A DNA stretch of 64,000 nucleotides, taken from assembly GCF_013373865.1 (NCBI RefSeq), contig NC_050475.1:4975001-5039000 (forward strand). The letters are read 5' to 3'. Numbering within the stretch: position 1 is the stretch's first letter; each line of letters opens with the position of its first letter. The notes beneath the pieces were generated by a model that saw only the letters and a program-made list of their open reading frames with translations, was not told the origin of the DNA and ran no database searches. The DNA is from Monomorium pharaonis. Its lineage: Eukaryota; Arthropoda; Insecta; Hymenoptera; Formicidae. Below, piece by piece: positions 36,601 through 48,102 of the stretch. The position numbers were made by a program, and so were the translations under genes.

Positions 36601-37330
36601 GTCGGATACGCTGATGAGATACTCCATGTCAAGATATGTGTTCCAAGTGTTCAGTGTACCTTGAGAATATTAGTGCGGCGACGTGCGCTCTCGTATCTCC
36701 GTCGGGAAATTTCGTATCGTCGGGTTACTCACTGACGCGGGTCCGACGTCTCGTGTAATTCGCAGGGCCATATATTTCACGGACGGTGGGTCCGCTCTTA
36801 CGTAGCGCGGTGCGGCACTTAGACCCTCGACGATTTCAATAAATTATCAAAACAACGTCTCGGGCCCGCGTTCTCGCATTAGCGTGAGAAGGGATAAACG
36901 CAACGGACGAGCTTAAAGCGGCAATTTGCCGGTCCTCGCACCATCTGTCAAAAGGTACGACGTGTATTATCGGGCTTGGGGCCATTATACTCGAGAGACG
37001 GAGAAACTGAGAGAGATCGAAGATTAAGATGAAGGCGCGAGAGGAAAAGAGACAGGCTGGTCAAACTCAGATCGCGGCTCGTCACCCTCGATCGACGAGA
37101 AGTTCCTTCTCTAATTGCTTAAAAATTACACGCCACTTTGGCCCCGATCCACCGCTCGTTTAAGATGTTGACGTTTCCGCTGTCTCGCATGATTCAACCT
37201 AACTCGCGAGCTCCGGATTTTTGATCGATGAAGATTGCGTCGGTTCGCAGCTGCTATCCCAGTTTGATTCTAATCCTGGTATGAAACCAATATAACTTAG
37301 CTGAATTCGACCTCTGGCTGCCAGGTGTAT
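36601..37330. other. CpG-rich island
   Basis: GC-rich block with no supported exon. It carries the first copy of the repeat shared with 38217-38246. A 49-codon minus frame begins at an ATG within about 36980-36990 after an acceptor-like CTCTCTCAG, but it has no donor. Confidence 0.4.
37104..37134 (+). repeat. Copy 1 of a dispersed ~27-bp repeat
   Basis: TCTCTAATTGC followed by AAAAATTACACGCC. It matches 38217-38246 at about 24 of 27 positions. Both copies lie in GC-richer islands 1.1 kb apart. Confidence 0.5.
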
Positions 37331-38110
37331 GAGAGAGATGCATAATGACGTGCGATACATTTTTTATATTCATTCATCTTTTATCATTTTTGTGTATTTA
37401 TAGAGCTAAAGTGGGAACAAAGTTATAACGGTTTTAGTCATTGATTTAATGTAAAATAATCTTTAACACAAGTACTTTTTTTTAAAACCGTATCGCGCAC
37501 GCGATTACTAAATACAATAATGTTAATACTGCTGAATAGATATGCACTTTGATGATACGAGTAAATAAGTAAACCACTTTGCAAAGTATTAGACGAGAAG
37601 TACGCTAAGGATTAAGAAGTTCTAAGTACAGTTGGGTTACAACTTTGTTAAGAATATCTTAGTCTTATATTCATAGAGGAAACTCTACATACATATATAC
37701 ATATAATGCGGTAATGAAAATAATGTTTAGATTGCACTCGATTAGTTAAAAAACTGAATATCTCTTTAGAATAAAGAAGTTTTATGGACATGCAATGTAA
37801 TAAATATTTAAATCTAAAAAAAAATATAAAATTTTATATAAAAGTGTAATGTATCAATTAATTCATAATATTTGTAAATAAAAAGACAAAATTTGATAAT
37901 ATTTTACAAGTATAAAATCACTATTCTTTAGCTTGTTTAACAAACAAAAGTTTTTATGTTAGAAATTAAAAATATATATAAATACATCGTAATAACAAAA
38001 TCTTAAAAAATATCGTAAATCGCGAATAACTATAATAAAATATATATTAATATATCGAATATTCTCTTTCAGCAGCTTATATCACGTCGTTAAACCTAAA
38101 TTCTCAGATT
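37331..38110. other. AT-rich spacer
   Basis: AT-rich, no supported feature. Confidence 0.55.
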
Positions 38111-38216
38111 CACTAATTCAGCGAGATAAATTTTGGTGGATTATTTTCGACTCGTAAATCTTGCGAGTTGCACCGAGTCGCTGAAGGTTGAGATATTACG
38201 GCGGCTTTACCTGCGG

Positions 38217-38246
38217 TTTCTCTCTAATTGCGCAAAATTACACGCC
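38217..38246 (+). repeat. Copy 2 of a dispersed ~27-bp repeat
   Basis: TCTCTAATTGCGCAAAATTACACGCC type sequence, the counterpart of 37104-37134. It lies just beside a minus-strand donor-like site (CGCAG|GTAAAG at about 38208) that has no convincing acceptor. Confidence 0.5.
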
Positions 38247-39769
38247 GGTTCGTCCTTAATTATCTTCTTATTAAACTTCCAATCCTTATTATCTTTGTAC
38301 TGTATATGTTCAATCGCGGAGAATTTTTAACGTACGGCGAAACATGCTCTATTTGCCATTATTGTAAGGTCGATCGCATTATAACATTAACTGCAAAAAG
38401 ATAATTGTGTTTGTACTTTTTCATTTTAATAATCTCACAACTTGTAAATATCTAGAAATGTAAAGAAATATTTAAATGTATTATTAACATTTATATTTAA
38501 TTAAAAAATGTGCCATGTCTCATAAGATCAAATTAAACCGATCATCATTTTTAATTTTAGACCTGGCTGAATTATTGAAAAGAACCAGTAAACTCTGAAA
38601 TTTCGAATTTTAAAATATCATAAGTGGATTTAATTTTAATCGAACTTACGTGTTTGCCACCTTTTTATTATTTTTCAAACATACATATTTTCTAAAGATT
38701 TTATCGATTAAAAATTAATTTGAAGTCCTTCCTATTTAAAGTCATATATTAAAATCTGATTCCATGATAGATATAAGCATATTTGTCGATTACATATACC
38801 TTTTACGAGAAAAGGAAATAAATCTTTTACAGAATTTAATTGATTTTTGTTAGACAACGAAAAGTAAAAGTAAGGGATTGTGCGATTTGGGGAAACTTAC
38901 GCAAAGAGCAACAATATCACTGTATCAAGTTTGTCTGTGTATATGTGCGCACATTCGTGAAAAGGTAAAATCGATAAAATACCGGCGCAAATGGTGGAAA
39001 TGTGCTGAAGATCGTGTTCGTTCGATCTCGTCTAACATTTGCGAATTACGTGAAAAGCCAAATCGCAGGAACTGCTCGGGATATATCTCCATTCGGAGCT
39101 ACGGATAGAGGTCAAACTTGAATTCGCCTGTATTCAAGGGACGTAATTCAAACGTCCACGAGGGCCTTCATCTACACCCTTGCACCCTTTCAACGTCTGA
39201 ACTGTATGTGCCTAGGCATGTGCCGAGAATCGACATACGCGCGCACACACACACACATACACACATATACTCGCACGTGTACAGACCTATGAAGTAAATG
39301 CGTACGTGCTTTACGTCGCGATACGTAGACTACGGCGATCGATGCAGCCGTCAGTTTTTTTAATGGTTACTGTGTTGTTGAAATCGTGAAATTGTGCGCA
39401 TTATGTCGATACAGTTATTCGCCCGTATTTGGATTTGATTGGCAATTAATTTTTTCGGGATGAAAATGTACGTATATATGCGTAATTTTGTATTTTATTA
39501 ATATGTCCAATAAAAACTTTTTAATATTATTACTATATATTATTCGTTGGTAATATATTTAGTGACGTCTGAGAAAAAAAAGACAGAGAAAAAGAGAGAA
39601 AAAACAATTTTTTAAAACAAATTTTCTACCAAAATTTTAAAAAATTCACAGAAGAAATAGAAAATTATTATACTAATGTTTTCTAGCGCAACAGAGGAGA
39701 ACTTTTCGAATTTTAATTTATTTTAATTTAATTTGCTAGAAGCAAATATATATAATCATGTATTTCTTA
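38247..39769. other. Mixed spacer
   Basis: AT-rich at 38400-38870 and 39420-39770, GC-richer between. It contains an AC-rich microsatellite at 39241-39270. A 76-codon plus frame at 38878-39108 is unsupported. Confidence 0.45.
39241..39270. repeat. Imperfect (CA)n microsatellite
   Basis: CA units with TA interruptions. Confidence 0.9.
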
Positions 39770-39983
39770 GCAATTGTGGCTCTTACCTCCTAGAGCAATG
39801 CATGCAGGATAGACGTCTTACTATCGTTAAAATTCCGAAAGAACCAATCTCGATCAGATAGATAACCGCAGGAGGAAGGAATCATTGGTGCCCCATTCAC
39901 GTCATTATCGCGATTACCCCGATTGACTTTATATCTGAAGCCGCCCTAGCGCGGTCTACGTCACGAGGTCTATACACGCGGAG

Positions 39984-39999
39984 TCCGCCTCCGGGCGGA
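39984..39999. repeat. GC-rich perfect hairpin TCCGCC-TCCG-GGCGGA
   Basis: A 6-bp stem with a 4-base loop inside the CpG-dense block. GTCCGC/GCGGAC forms an alternative wider dyad. Confidence 0.65.
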
Positions 40000-40216
40000 T
40001 CGCGGACCGGCTGCGGAACGGAACGGACCGGAGCGGTCTCCACGGTCGTTTTACGGGAATTAATGAGCGGGCCTTTGCCGGCCGATATAATGGTCTCTTT
40101 CGGTAAGCCCGCCCGTTCGTTGAGATGCGCGAGATCTAAACAAGGACAAAGAGCCGCGGGTGGTAGAACGTCGCTCGACGGGAGGCATCTCGACCGCCTG
40201 GAGCCCGCAATCTCTA

Positions 40217-40220
<4 letters not shown>

Positions 40221-40246
<26 letters not shown>
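40221..40246. repeat. (TC)13 microsatellite
   Basis: Uninterrupted TC units. Confidence 0.95.
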
Positions 40247-40247
<1 letters not shown>

Positions 40248-40435
40248 TCTTACTGTACGGATAGAAATATATATACATCTATATATGTACGTATGTATAT
40301 ATGTACTCCAACCTCATCAAGGTTTGCTCCTCGGCCCGTCCTTCGGCCGACCGTTGAAGGGTCGCGCCGCCTCCAGGGCGACTCGACCGATCGATCGATC
40401 CCGTAATTAAGAGATCGCGACCTACAAAAAGCTTC

Positions 40436-41533
40436 TAATTGTGCTCCTTCCTCTCCGTGTACTAAGGGAGATTTCTATTACCACCGTGGGACGAAGCGAG
40501 GAATTGGAGTAGCGAGGAGAGTGGAGTACGTGAATAGATACCGTCAGTTTACGTTATTCCTCCAGCGCTAGTAAATCTGCTTCCTGTAATATCAGCACTT
40601 TTATTCGGAACGTTTAGTACATTTGCACCTTTAATGGTCCTATTTTTTTTTTACAAAACAGTGAGAGAGCTACTTTCGTTATTTATATCAACGTGTATAC
40701 TCGTGTTTCTGGCTTATCTTCCATTTGTCGATATTTAGAATTTTTGTTTTGTTCAAACGACGCGAACATATGCGAGTTGGATTGGAGTCCAATGAATCCT
40801 CTTTCGGGTCTTTATGATTAATAATCGTTTTATAGCATGTACGCGGCTAAAAGCAAGGAATTACGAGATCCTATATGTTCGATATATCGCTTAACAATTT
40901 TCAAAGTCCCATAAAGCGGTCACGTAAAATTACCGCAGCAGTTCGAAGGATTAATTAATTACAGCGATTGATCGGGCTCTCTCTCTCTCTCTCTTTCCCT
41001 CTCTTCCCAATCTATCTGGTTGCACTACGGCCACACATACTGCTTTTAAAGTCGCTTGAAATGTCGGCGCCATATTGCAAGAATTCACCCGGAACTCAAG
41101 CAAGGGACGATACCAGGGCGTCGTGGCGAAATTAACGATTACCCCGGGCTTAAAACGCTCCGCCGCTTTTCTATCGACGCTGCTTTCGCCCAATGCACGT
41201 GTATTACAGCGTCACACGTGCATGCGCGCGCGCGTGTGTGTATGTTGCGCAACACCCGTGCCTCCCCATTTCGTTCAATTATTCCGATGGCTTTCGAGGC
41301 TTCTCGCGGAACACACGTCGCTCGTAACGGAGATGGAATTTTATGGGATACATACAGATACACGTGCGAGTTGGCGGATAGTGTGAGTGAATCTATACGC
41401 GCATCCGCCCCGTGCACGCACATGTATCTCGTGTGTCCCGATAACGTAGTCGCGTATATACGATTCGGCGCCGATTCGCGTCTCGAGGGACATTAAAAAC
41501 TATAAGGAAGGATAATTCTGTCCCTGGTCGCAG
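40436..41533. other. Mixed to CpG-rich DNA, no gene recognised
   Basis: A (CT)9 tract lies at 40977-40994. Frames of 146 and 103 codons (plus) and 94 codons (minus) overlap at 41056-41496, typical of chance openness in GC-rich DNA. Confidence 0.45.
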
Positions 41534-41602
41534 GTGTATTTTCATTGATATCGATGTACAGGTAGCCAGATGTGTTGTTTTTCACCGCGGAAAAGTTGCA
41601 AG
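41534..41602 (+). CDS. Candidate internal coding exon (69 nt), unidentified
   Basis: An acceptor-like CTGTCCCTGGTCGCAG ends at 41533 and a donor TGCAAG|GTAAAT starts at 41603. Only one frame is open: it completes a codon with one base, reads 22 codons (CIFIDIDVQVARCVVFHRGK and two more) and leaves two bases. The exon would therefore be symmetric in phase. The pyrimidine tract is moderate and the donor lacks the +5 G. Phase fits the candidate exon at 28233-28315. No family recognised; chance is a serious alternative. Confidence 0.22.
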
Positions 41603-42160
41603 GTAAATGGACGCGCATTCGCACTTTTAGCAACAATATATCTCTCGCCATAAATCCAGAAATACGTAAATTATACGAGAGAATTACTTGGCTTCTTTAG
41701 AAAAGCGCGCTTAGCAAACGTCATATTATTAATCACTCGTGTAACAAGAACGAATTTTTGTCGCGTGTAGAAAAATATCCGTGGAAAAACTCTGTTAGTA
41801 GCTCTGTAAACCTACGTCAGTCTACAATATCAGAAAATATACTTTATCGTCTGTTGCGTGCCGCAAATCGAGAGATCATATTCACCACGGTTATTGCTCT
41901 CGGTACGAACGCGATAATGATCGGTAGCTCGGCTGGCATAGCCAGCCGTTAATGTTTTTATATCTCTCGCGCAAACATGCACTTATTGATTTCAACGCGC
42001 AACAGCGTCGCGCCACCCGCTCTATAACCTTGCGCGGTTTTCCTACAAATGTTAACGGTTGTGTGGCTTCGTATAAAAAAATAGATCAATGGAGTTATTA
42101 CAACATGTCTTCGTTTTTGTGCCTTCACGCGGATAATCCGCGATATTAAAGAACCGATCA
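41603..42160. other. Mixed spacer
   Basis: Short overlapping frames on both strands, none supported. It includes the hairpin at 41930-41948. Confidence 0.4.
41930..41948. repeat. GC-rich perfect hairpin CGGCTGGC-ATA-GCCAGCCG
   Basis: An 8-bp perfect stem with a 3-base loop, followed by TTAATGTTTTTA. It looks like an intrinsic-terminator shape, but in nuclear DNA that has no expected role. Confidence 0.75.
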
Positions 42161-42170
42161 ATCTTCTCAC

Positions 42171-42236
42171 CTCTATGAGTCGTGCTAAACTCGCGTTATC
42201 TATAAAGTAAAAATTTGTAGATAAAAAAGTTTGAAA
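42171..42236 (-). CDS. Candidate internal exon (66 nt, or 29 nt form), unidentified
   Basis: The minus-strand donor is GAG|GTGAGA (exon end 42171). Two acceptors are possible. Acceptor A, at the end of a pyrimidine-rich tract (CTTGTACTTCAG), gives 66 bases, 42171-42236, open as 22 whole codons. Acceptor B (TTTTTACTTTATAG) gives 29 bases, 42171-42199, entered after one base of a codon and reading xNASLARLIE-type residues. Form B joins in phase to both 57761-57822 upstream and 30772-30815 downstream. AT-rich DNA makes pyrimidine-type acceptors common, so confidence is modest. Confidence 0.25.
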
Positions 42237-43765
42237 CTGAAGTACAAGAAACGTGAAAAAAGTATCGGAAATTATAAAATCGTACACAAAAAAAGTTTTT
42301 ATTACATCAACAAAGCATATATAATATCATGTATTTTGGCGAGACTAAATGGGATTTCTGATAATCATAACTAAACTCGATATTTTATATAACCGTACAG
42401 AATGTTCGATAGACTCAACTATAGGATTTGATTAAATAACTCAATAAGGATTTGATTAAAATTTTCCGATTGGATCTTTTTATAATCACTAGACTTTTTT
42501 TCACTGTATATAAAAAGTTATTCTGACTTAATATAAATTTAGTATCAAGAATTCTGGAATATTCAACAGGAAAGGAATTAATCATCTAGTAATTTTTAGA
42601 AGAATTTAAACTCGTCCAGTTTTTCAGACATATTAGTTGCATTTACTAAATTTTTATGTAAACAGATTTATTTTCCAGAGTAGAAGTTTATTGAATTCAC
42701 GCACGAGAGTCTGAATAATTAAATTTTATTTCTCGATTTAGAGACGTGGATTTTTTTTAAATAAAATTTTCACTCAAAGTTTAATCTCCGATAGGAGATA
42801 TTACATTATTTTAAACAGACAGATATCAACAGGGTCAATAAATAAAATATTACAGACAGTGTATCTGTATTCGAATTACCGTTAAGAAAAGATCGATTGA
42901 ATTCGTTAACAAAACGTATTTTTATCGGTCTTTTTTTAATAAATACATTTTCCAATGAATCTTATGTAACGATTTGCTTTATGCGGTATGACGTGACGCA
43001 AATGGCGTGAGTAAAACGTATAGTTGAAGGCTATTGGCTTCTTGCAGAAGTACGCCTTTAACGAGTAACACGATAGCGTGCAATACGCCGTAGAGAAGAA
43101 TAAACAGTGGCCGGGCTAATTGTTGCTTATTGCTGGATGGAGCAGTTACGCGAGTTAAAGATGCCGTGATAAGATACAGGAGTAAGGATGGTCCTTTTTA
43201 TAAATACCGCGAATTAGTCGCGACTTTAATGGCTCTCGTTATCTGAACGGGTTGCATTGCACTCCCCTCCCCTTGCAACATTTTATTTTTAATGACCCAG
43301 TAATCTAAATCCTTTACATCTCGTACTGTTTCGAGTTAATTTAGCATTTTAAATAATAAATGTATTAAAACGGTGTATTATTATGAAATTATGTAAACGA
43401 TGAAAATTAGATGTATCATGGCTTGCAATAATAATAATGTAGCATATTTCTGTAAATCCAAATAAATGTAAAATATCTCCCCCCCCCCTCCCCCCTGTAG
43501 TTATTAGTATATTTTACACTCGCAGCTCATCATTGTCAGCAAATAATATACCAATAATGATTTTGCGCTTAGCAAAGATGTACAAAGCAATGTATATATT
43601 GTAGAATGCGACGATTAAATGGCCTGCAAAATACAACGATCGTGCTCTCAAAGAGATTATGAAGCGCAACTATACCACTCTTGTCGCGATTATCGAATAT
43701 GCCGAATGCATTTGTAAATATTTTCGCATTTCACCGATGGTTGTAAACGAGAGCGATGCTTTTAA
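42237..43765. other. AT-rich spacer
   Basis: Mostly AT-rich, with a mixed patch at about 42960-43290. It includes a C-rich run at 43478-43495. No supported gene. Confidence 0.5.
43478..43495. repeat. C-rich tract
   Basis: Two C runs separated by a T, 18 bases in all. Confidence 0.9.
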
Positions 43766-44077
43766 GAAAAGAGTAAAGGTATTTTCACATTACATTTTCA
43801 CCAGAGCCAATTTCGGTTAATGCCGACCACAGTTAATTCCATTTTCCTTGTCCGTCTATGCGAGAACTACGATCCAGAAAGGAAGAGAGAATTGCTGATC
43901 AGAGTTAGTTTAACCGAAGCAACAACTGACCTCGTACGATCCTACTTAAAGCTGAGTGGCGATTACTCGAAGGCTTTTCACTTCGCAGTAAAAATTTGTG
44001 ATGGTCACGAGCGAAGACTGATGTACAGGATGAAAGAACTTTTAAACGCGGAAATAAAAATTTTATGTATTGTCTAA
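43766..44077 (+). CDS. Coding-like open frame, unidentified
   Basis: Stop-free from 43766 to TAA at 44075-44077, with the first ATG at 43820 (85 residues from there). About 62% of codons begin with a purine. The predicted product is balanced and looks helical, with segments such as NYDPERKRELLIRVSLTEAT and RRLMYRMKELLNAEIK. A TTTTCACCAG acceptor-like site lies just upstream at about 43803, so it could be a terminal exon. No AATAAA was identified close downstream. No family recognised; decayed element or chance are alternatives. Confidence 0.3.
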   Translation, partial: EKSKGIFTLHFHQSQFRLMPTTVNSIFLVRLCENYDPERKRELLIRVSLTEATTDLVRSYLKLSGDYSKAFHFAVKICDGHERRLMYRMKELLNAEIKILCIV

Positions 44078-44470
44078 AAAGAGTGTCTATAAGAAGAGAA
44101 TATTGATTGCGTGATTTTTAACGATAAACTTGTTTTTATGTGTATTGAAGAAAATTAATGTTTCCCTAATAAAATATTTGTTAAAAAAATCAATTTTTTC
44201 ATTAATATTGCAGAATAATTTAAGTAACAAATTTTGTAATAATTACCAAAATTTTCCAAATTTTATATGTGAAAACTTATGGGCATGCATATTTGAGTTA
44301 CATATTATAATGTCCTATCGCTTACGTTGCAAAGTTTCTCATGTTTTTTTAAAATTAACATTTTCATATTTTCGTATTCATCAAAGAGAAAGCAAGTAAA
44401 TAAGATAACTAGATAAAACATTTTGAAATTGCAGCAATACATCGCCGTGTAATATTTCAAGAGTTATCGT
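44078..44470. other. AT-rich spacer
   Basis: An 89-codon plus frame here (44130-44399) is Phe/Leu/Asn-rich, as expected from AT-rich DNA. Not accepted as a gene. Confidence 0.5.
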
Positions 44471-45280
44471 ATAATTAAAAAAAAAAAGGGAAAAAAAGCG
44501 CGCATTTTCCGCGCATTGTGCATTTCGAGTATTTTGTACAAGGGAGACCTAAGTGCATAGCGTATGCGCTTAAAAATTCACGCGGTTAGCCCGCCCGCGG
44601 CAGATTAATATTCCACGCTCGTCGTTCCTCATTAGCAGTAACTCGCGGCGTATGAGTGACACGGGGTGATAACGATTTGACGAGCGTGCGCGATTAATAG
44701 AATATTTGATCGTGCGCGTGTATACAGCGCGAGATAGAGCCGGCGGATTTACTGCCGTTTGTTAGGGACACCCGTTAAGGGAGGGAGATTAATGCGAGCA
44801 ATTGCAGGCGGGCGCGCGTTAATTGATACTGGCCTAATCGCCATCAGATGCAGCTACCGCGGGACCATAATATAATATAGGAACAGTTCGATAATGCTGC
44901 AGTCCATTCTCCCCCCTTCCCTTCTCCCTTTTACCTGCCAAAAGGTAGCGAAACTCGATGTTCGTTCAATTATTCGTTCACCAACGGATTAGCAGCTCAC
45001 CGTGAATGCTGTTGCACGATTAAGCCCGGCTTATTGGAGCTTTTACGCGTTCAGAAGCGGCATAAATATTGAAAGTGCTCAAACAAACACCGGGCCGTAA
45101 CGCGGCGGCGACGCGCGGCCGGACATTTTCACAAATTACAGGCCGACGTGTTGATTTTATTTCATTCGGTCGCCGTGTGATTTTAGCGCGTTTTACTCAC
45201 GACCGAGGTATAACGCGAAATATTGTCTATTGGATGAAAATTGCACCTAAAGTGCGCGATGCATGATAGGGAAGGATTTA
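44471..45280. other. CpG-rich island, no gene recognised
   Basis: GC-rich block. A minus-strand GGCAG|GTAAAA donor-like site at about 44938 and an ACG|GTGAGC site near 45001 lack pyrimidine-tract acceptors. Confidence 0.45.
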
Positions 45281-45807
45281 GTCAAACACGATGTACAAAT
45301 ATATATCGCGTCAACTACTTTTCTTTCTGGTTTTATTTTAACAGTAATCATATGAAAGAACCATGAAATCAATTCTAATTGTCTACGTCATAATATAATA
45401 ATTCTTAAAATTTATTCAAGAAAACTTCCAAGTGATACAAAAGTAATTAATATAATAAAAGAATCTTTCTTTATATATCCGAATAAATAATACTTTTTAA
45501 ATTCTACCAAACACTGTTATCAACGTGTACAGACAACGTCTTGAGTTTGTTCTTGAACAACGACAAATTGTTTGAAGTTTTATTGACGTGGCAAGTCCGA
45601 GCGCGGAGATAATAACCAGGTTGCGTTAATAAAGAAGAGCTAATGAGAGTCCTTTTCGGTCGGTTAACGTGGCCGCCTGTCGTGGCTAAGTTCTTGCTTT
45701 GAAGGCGGTTATTATTGAGCGGTGACTGGTCAGGCTCGTGAAGAGAAAGCCAGCGGGTGATCGGCGCTATTATACATCTCTGACCGAAAAGACGATGCAT
45801 ATATTTG
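45281..45807. other. Mixed spacer
   Basis: AT-rich to about 45480, then moderately GC-rich with an unsupported 98-codon minus frame (45504-45800). Confidence 0.4.
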
Positions 45808-45929
45808 GCCGGTTCTCACCGGCTATAAGTATCGGTATTGGTGATACGATCATAATCGTATTTTGATCACAAGCGCGCACACCTGACTGCCTGCATGATC
45901 TTTCGTCGCTGTAACTAATCTTAGTTACA
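45808..45929. repeat. Cluster of three perfect hairpins
   Basis: GCCGGT-TCTC-ACCGGC (45808-45823), ATACGAT-CATA-ATCGTAT (45844-45861) and TGTAACTAA-TC-TTAGTTACA (45910-45929) occur within 122 bases. Confidence 0.65.
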
Positions 45930-47717
45930 AGAGGGAGTTAAAGTTGGAGGGATTAATCCACGCCCTCTAAAGTAAAATTTAATTCTAATTTCTTTCCCCA
46001 TCTCATCGCTCTATTTTTATTCAATTTTTCATCAGATTCAGCTTCGTACTTGCCGCATTATTTTTCGTATATATTATTTTCACATATCGACGCCATTATT
46101 TATGTAAATGTAAATATATCCATAAAGTGATAATATTTAAAATTGAAAATACAGTCGCGTCTCTGTACCTTTAGTAAAAACGGCCCATTATTATAATTTA
46201 ATGCATTATTTTGTAAATGTAAAACGTATATTGTGTGCGCTTTAAATTAGTTACCGCGTGTAAAATAAAACTTTTTCGTAATAACGCAATTGCAAGGACG
46301 TTGTAAAATGATGCCGCGCTTGAAAATATTTTATTTTGGATACGTACTCGCAGCGTGAAAATCTTTAAATGCGCACAGCCGAGTAGAATTTACATTGTTA
46401 CGTAATGGATCCAGGTGTTTATTTTATGACAAGATGTTATATGAGATAAATATAAACACGAAGAACTACGGATACATACAGTTTAAATATAAATTGTTTC
46501 TTTTCCAGATTCTTTTCCTTATATATGTCTCTTAATGAATAAAATATGAAGATAGAATAAATAACACCGATGGCGGATGAAAAACTTTTTTAATGAGAAG
46601 ACGGTGCTGTGAGTGCAGTCATTTAATTAGGAAAAAGCTACAAATTGATAACAGAAATCGATTCTGTTACTTTCTTTTTATCGCGAAAATAAAATTGAGT
46701 TCCTAACTTTGTAACTACTGCTTGATACATCGAACTTATTCGTAACTCGATTCACACAATGTACTATTTCTTATACTTTATTAAAAATGTAATGTTAATT
46801 TGAGACACATAATGCGTTATATATATATATGATAAAAAAGAAAAGAAGATAATTTGTATTTTTATATTGTTTCTTTATATTTTTAAATAATTTATATAAT
46901 TAGTTATAAATTCTTATATAAATTTAATACATTAAAAAAAAAACATTTTTTAAATAAATTACGTATATAAGTTTTCTATAACTAATTAGTTCCTTGAAAA
47001 TATTTATAAAAATTATAAAATTTGTGAAAGAATCTCTGAATGATATTTGATATCTTATAGCATATCATAGAAAACTATTTATTAATAATAAGACTCGAGA
47101 ATATACCAAAACGTTCTACAGATATCACTGCGTTGTTAAATGCTCGTTTCCATTACAGTTCGAAACACCATCCACCTCTGTCCCTAATCTGACAAGTTCC
47201 TTTCATGAAGGTCCCCTCTTCAGTTTCCTCACTCTTTGACATTCCAATCGCTCCCGTCATTTATGTCGATTATTCTGAAGTATCGCTGACTGTTATCGAA
47301 TGCTAGATCCGTAATTATAATGCCAAGCCGATTATATGACGGATGCAGAAAAAATGCAAAATAAAAGCATATTGAAAACGTCTGTTATAATGCGATAAAT
47401 GTTGATATTGGAATACTCCCCTATGCAGTTATTTACTAAAATAAATGCATCACTAAAACTTTTACGAAAAAATATCATAAAGTCAAGTGTTAGCTACAAA
47501 TGTTAAAAATAACAATTACAGTATATATCTAATAAATTTTGATACAATAAAAAAAATGCAAAGTTGAAAAACGCATAAAAATGTTGGTTACATTTAAAAA
47601 ATTACAAAATATTTACATTACAAAATAAATATTGTTTTACGATTTTATTTCAATTTCTGCACTAAGAAATTTAGTTTGTTGTATAACATTATTTTGTACA
47701 TGTTCGTTTACTGCTTT
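45930..47717. other. AT-rich spacer
   Basis: AT-rich with a short (AT)n at 46818-46830. No supported gene. Confidence 0.55.
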
Positions 47718-48102
47718 GTTACACTATAGTATTTATAGTTACACTATAGTTAGTATTTATTCACTGTGTGATTGTATCATCTCTTTGTAGCATTTCGTTT
47801 GTAATTTAGTAGTGTTTGGAAATCGTTGAGGAAGAACTAACAATGAAAGCGAACAGATTGCGTAATACTGATTAGAACAGAATCGGTGTTGAGAACCGTA
47901 CTCGATAACACTCGTGTGTCCGAGATAATCAACGTGAATGACAAGAGCGAGAGAGGCATACACGACTAGGATGTCAAAGGATGAGGATGTATCGAAGGCT
48001 CGACGTAACAAGGGGTGCCGTGAGATTACATTAGATGCATTATTGAACGATCCTTCATAATAGCGATTACAGTAATGTACATGCGGACGTTCAAAGTGTA
48101 AC
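47718..48102 (+). pseudogene. Decayed coding-like segment, possibly flanked by short inverted repeats
   Basis: Two overlapping plus frames have strong purine bias at codon position 1 (about 70%): 47847-47969 (40 codons, for example RTESVLRTVLDNTRVSEIIN) and 47938-48060 (40 codons from an ATG, for example MSKDEDVSKARRNKGCREIT). Reading moves smoothly from one to the other around 47945-47965, as if a single indel had shifted one ancestral frame. A 115-codon minus frame across the same DNA is the antisense shadow. GTTACACT, tandemly doubled at 47718 and 47738, is matched by AGTGTAAC at 48095-48102, suggesting termini of a small element. No family recognised. Confidence 0.4.

Larger units (their letters stand above)
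39770..40435. other. CpG-rich island, possible promoter or first exon
   Basis: Dense CpG around 39950-40060, a hairpin at 39984-39999 and an ATG at 40063. Thirteen codons after the ATG a donor-like TTTCG|GTAAGC occurs (exon end 40102). This would suit a short first coding exon, but the donor is not optimal and no TATA or clear initiator is seen. The longer frame reading on to 40410 crosses a TC repeat and is probably chance. Confidence 0.25.

Noticed and set aside
36960..37010. Acceptor-like CTCTCTCAG on the minus strand followed by an ATG and 49 open codons
   Set aside because: No donor or polyadenylation signal paired with it; GC-rich chance frame.
41056..41496. 146-codon plus frame with overlapping plus and minus frames
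   Set aside because: Simultaneous openness of three frames in GC-rich sequence, with no splice pair or domain.
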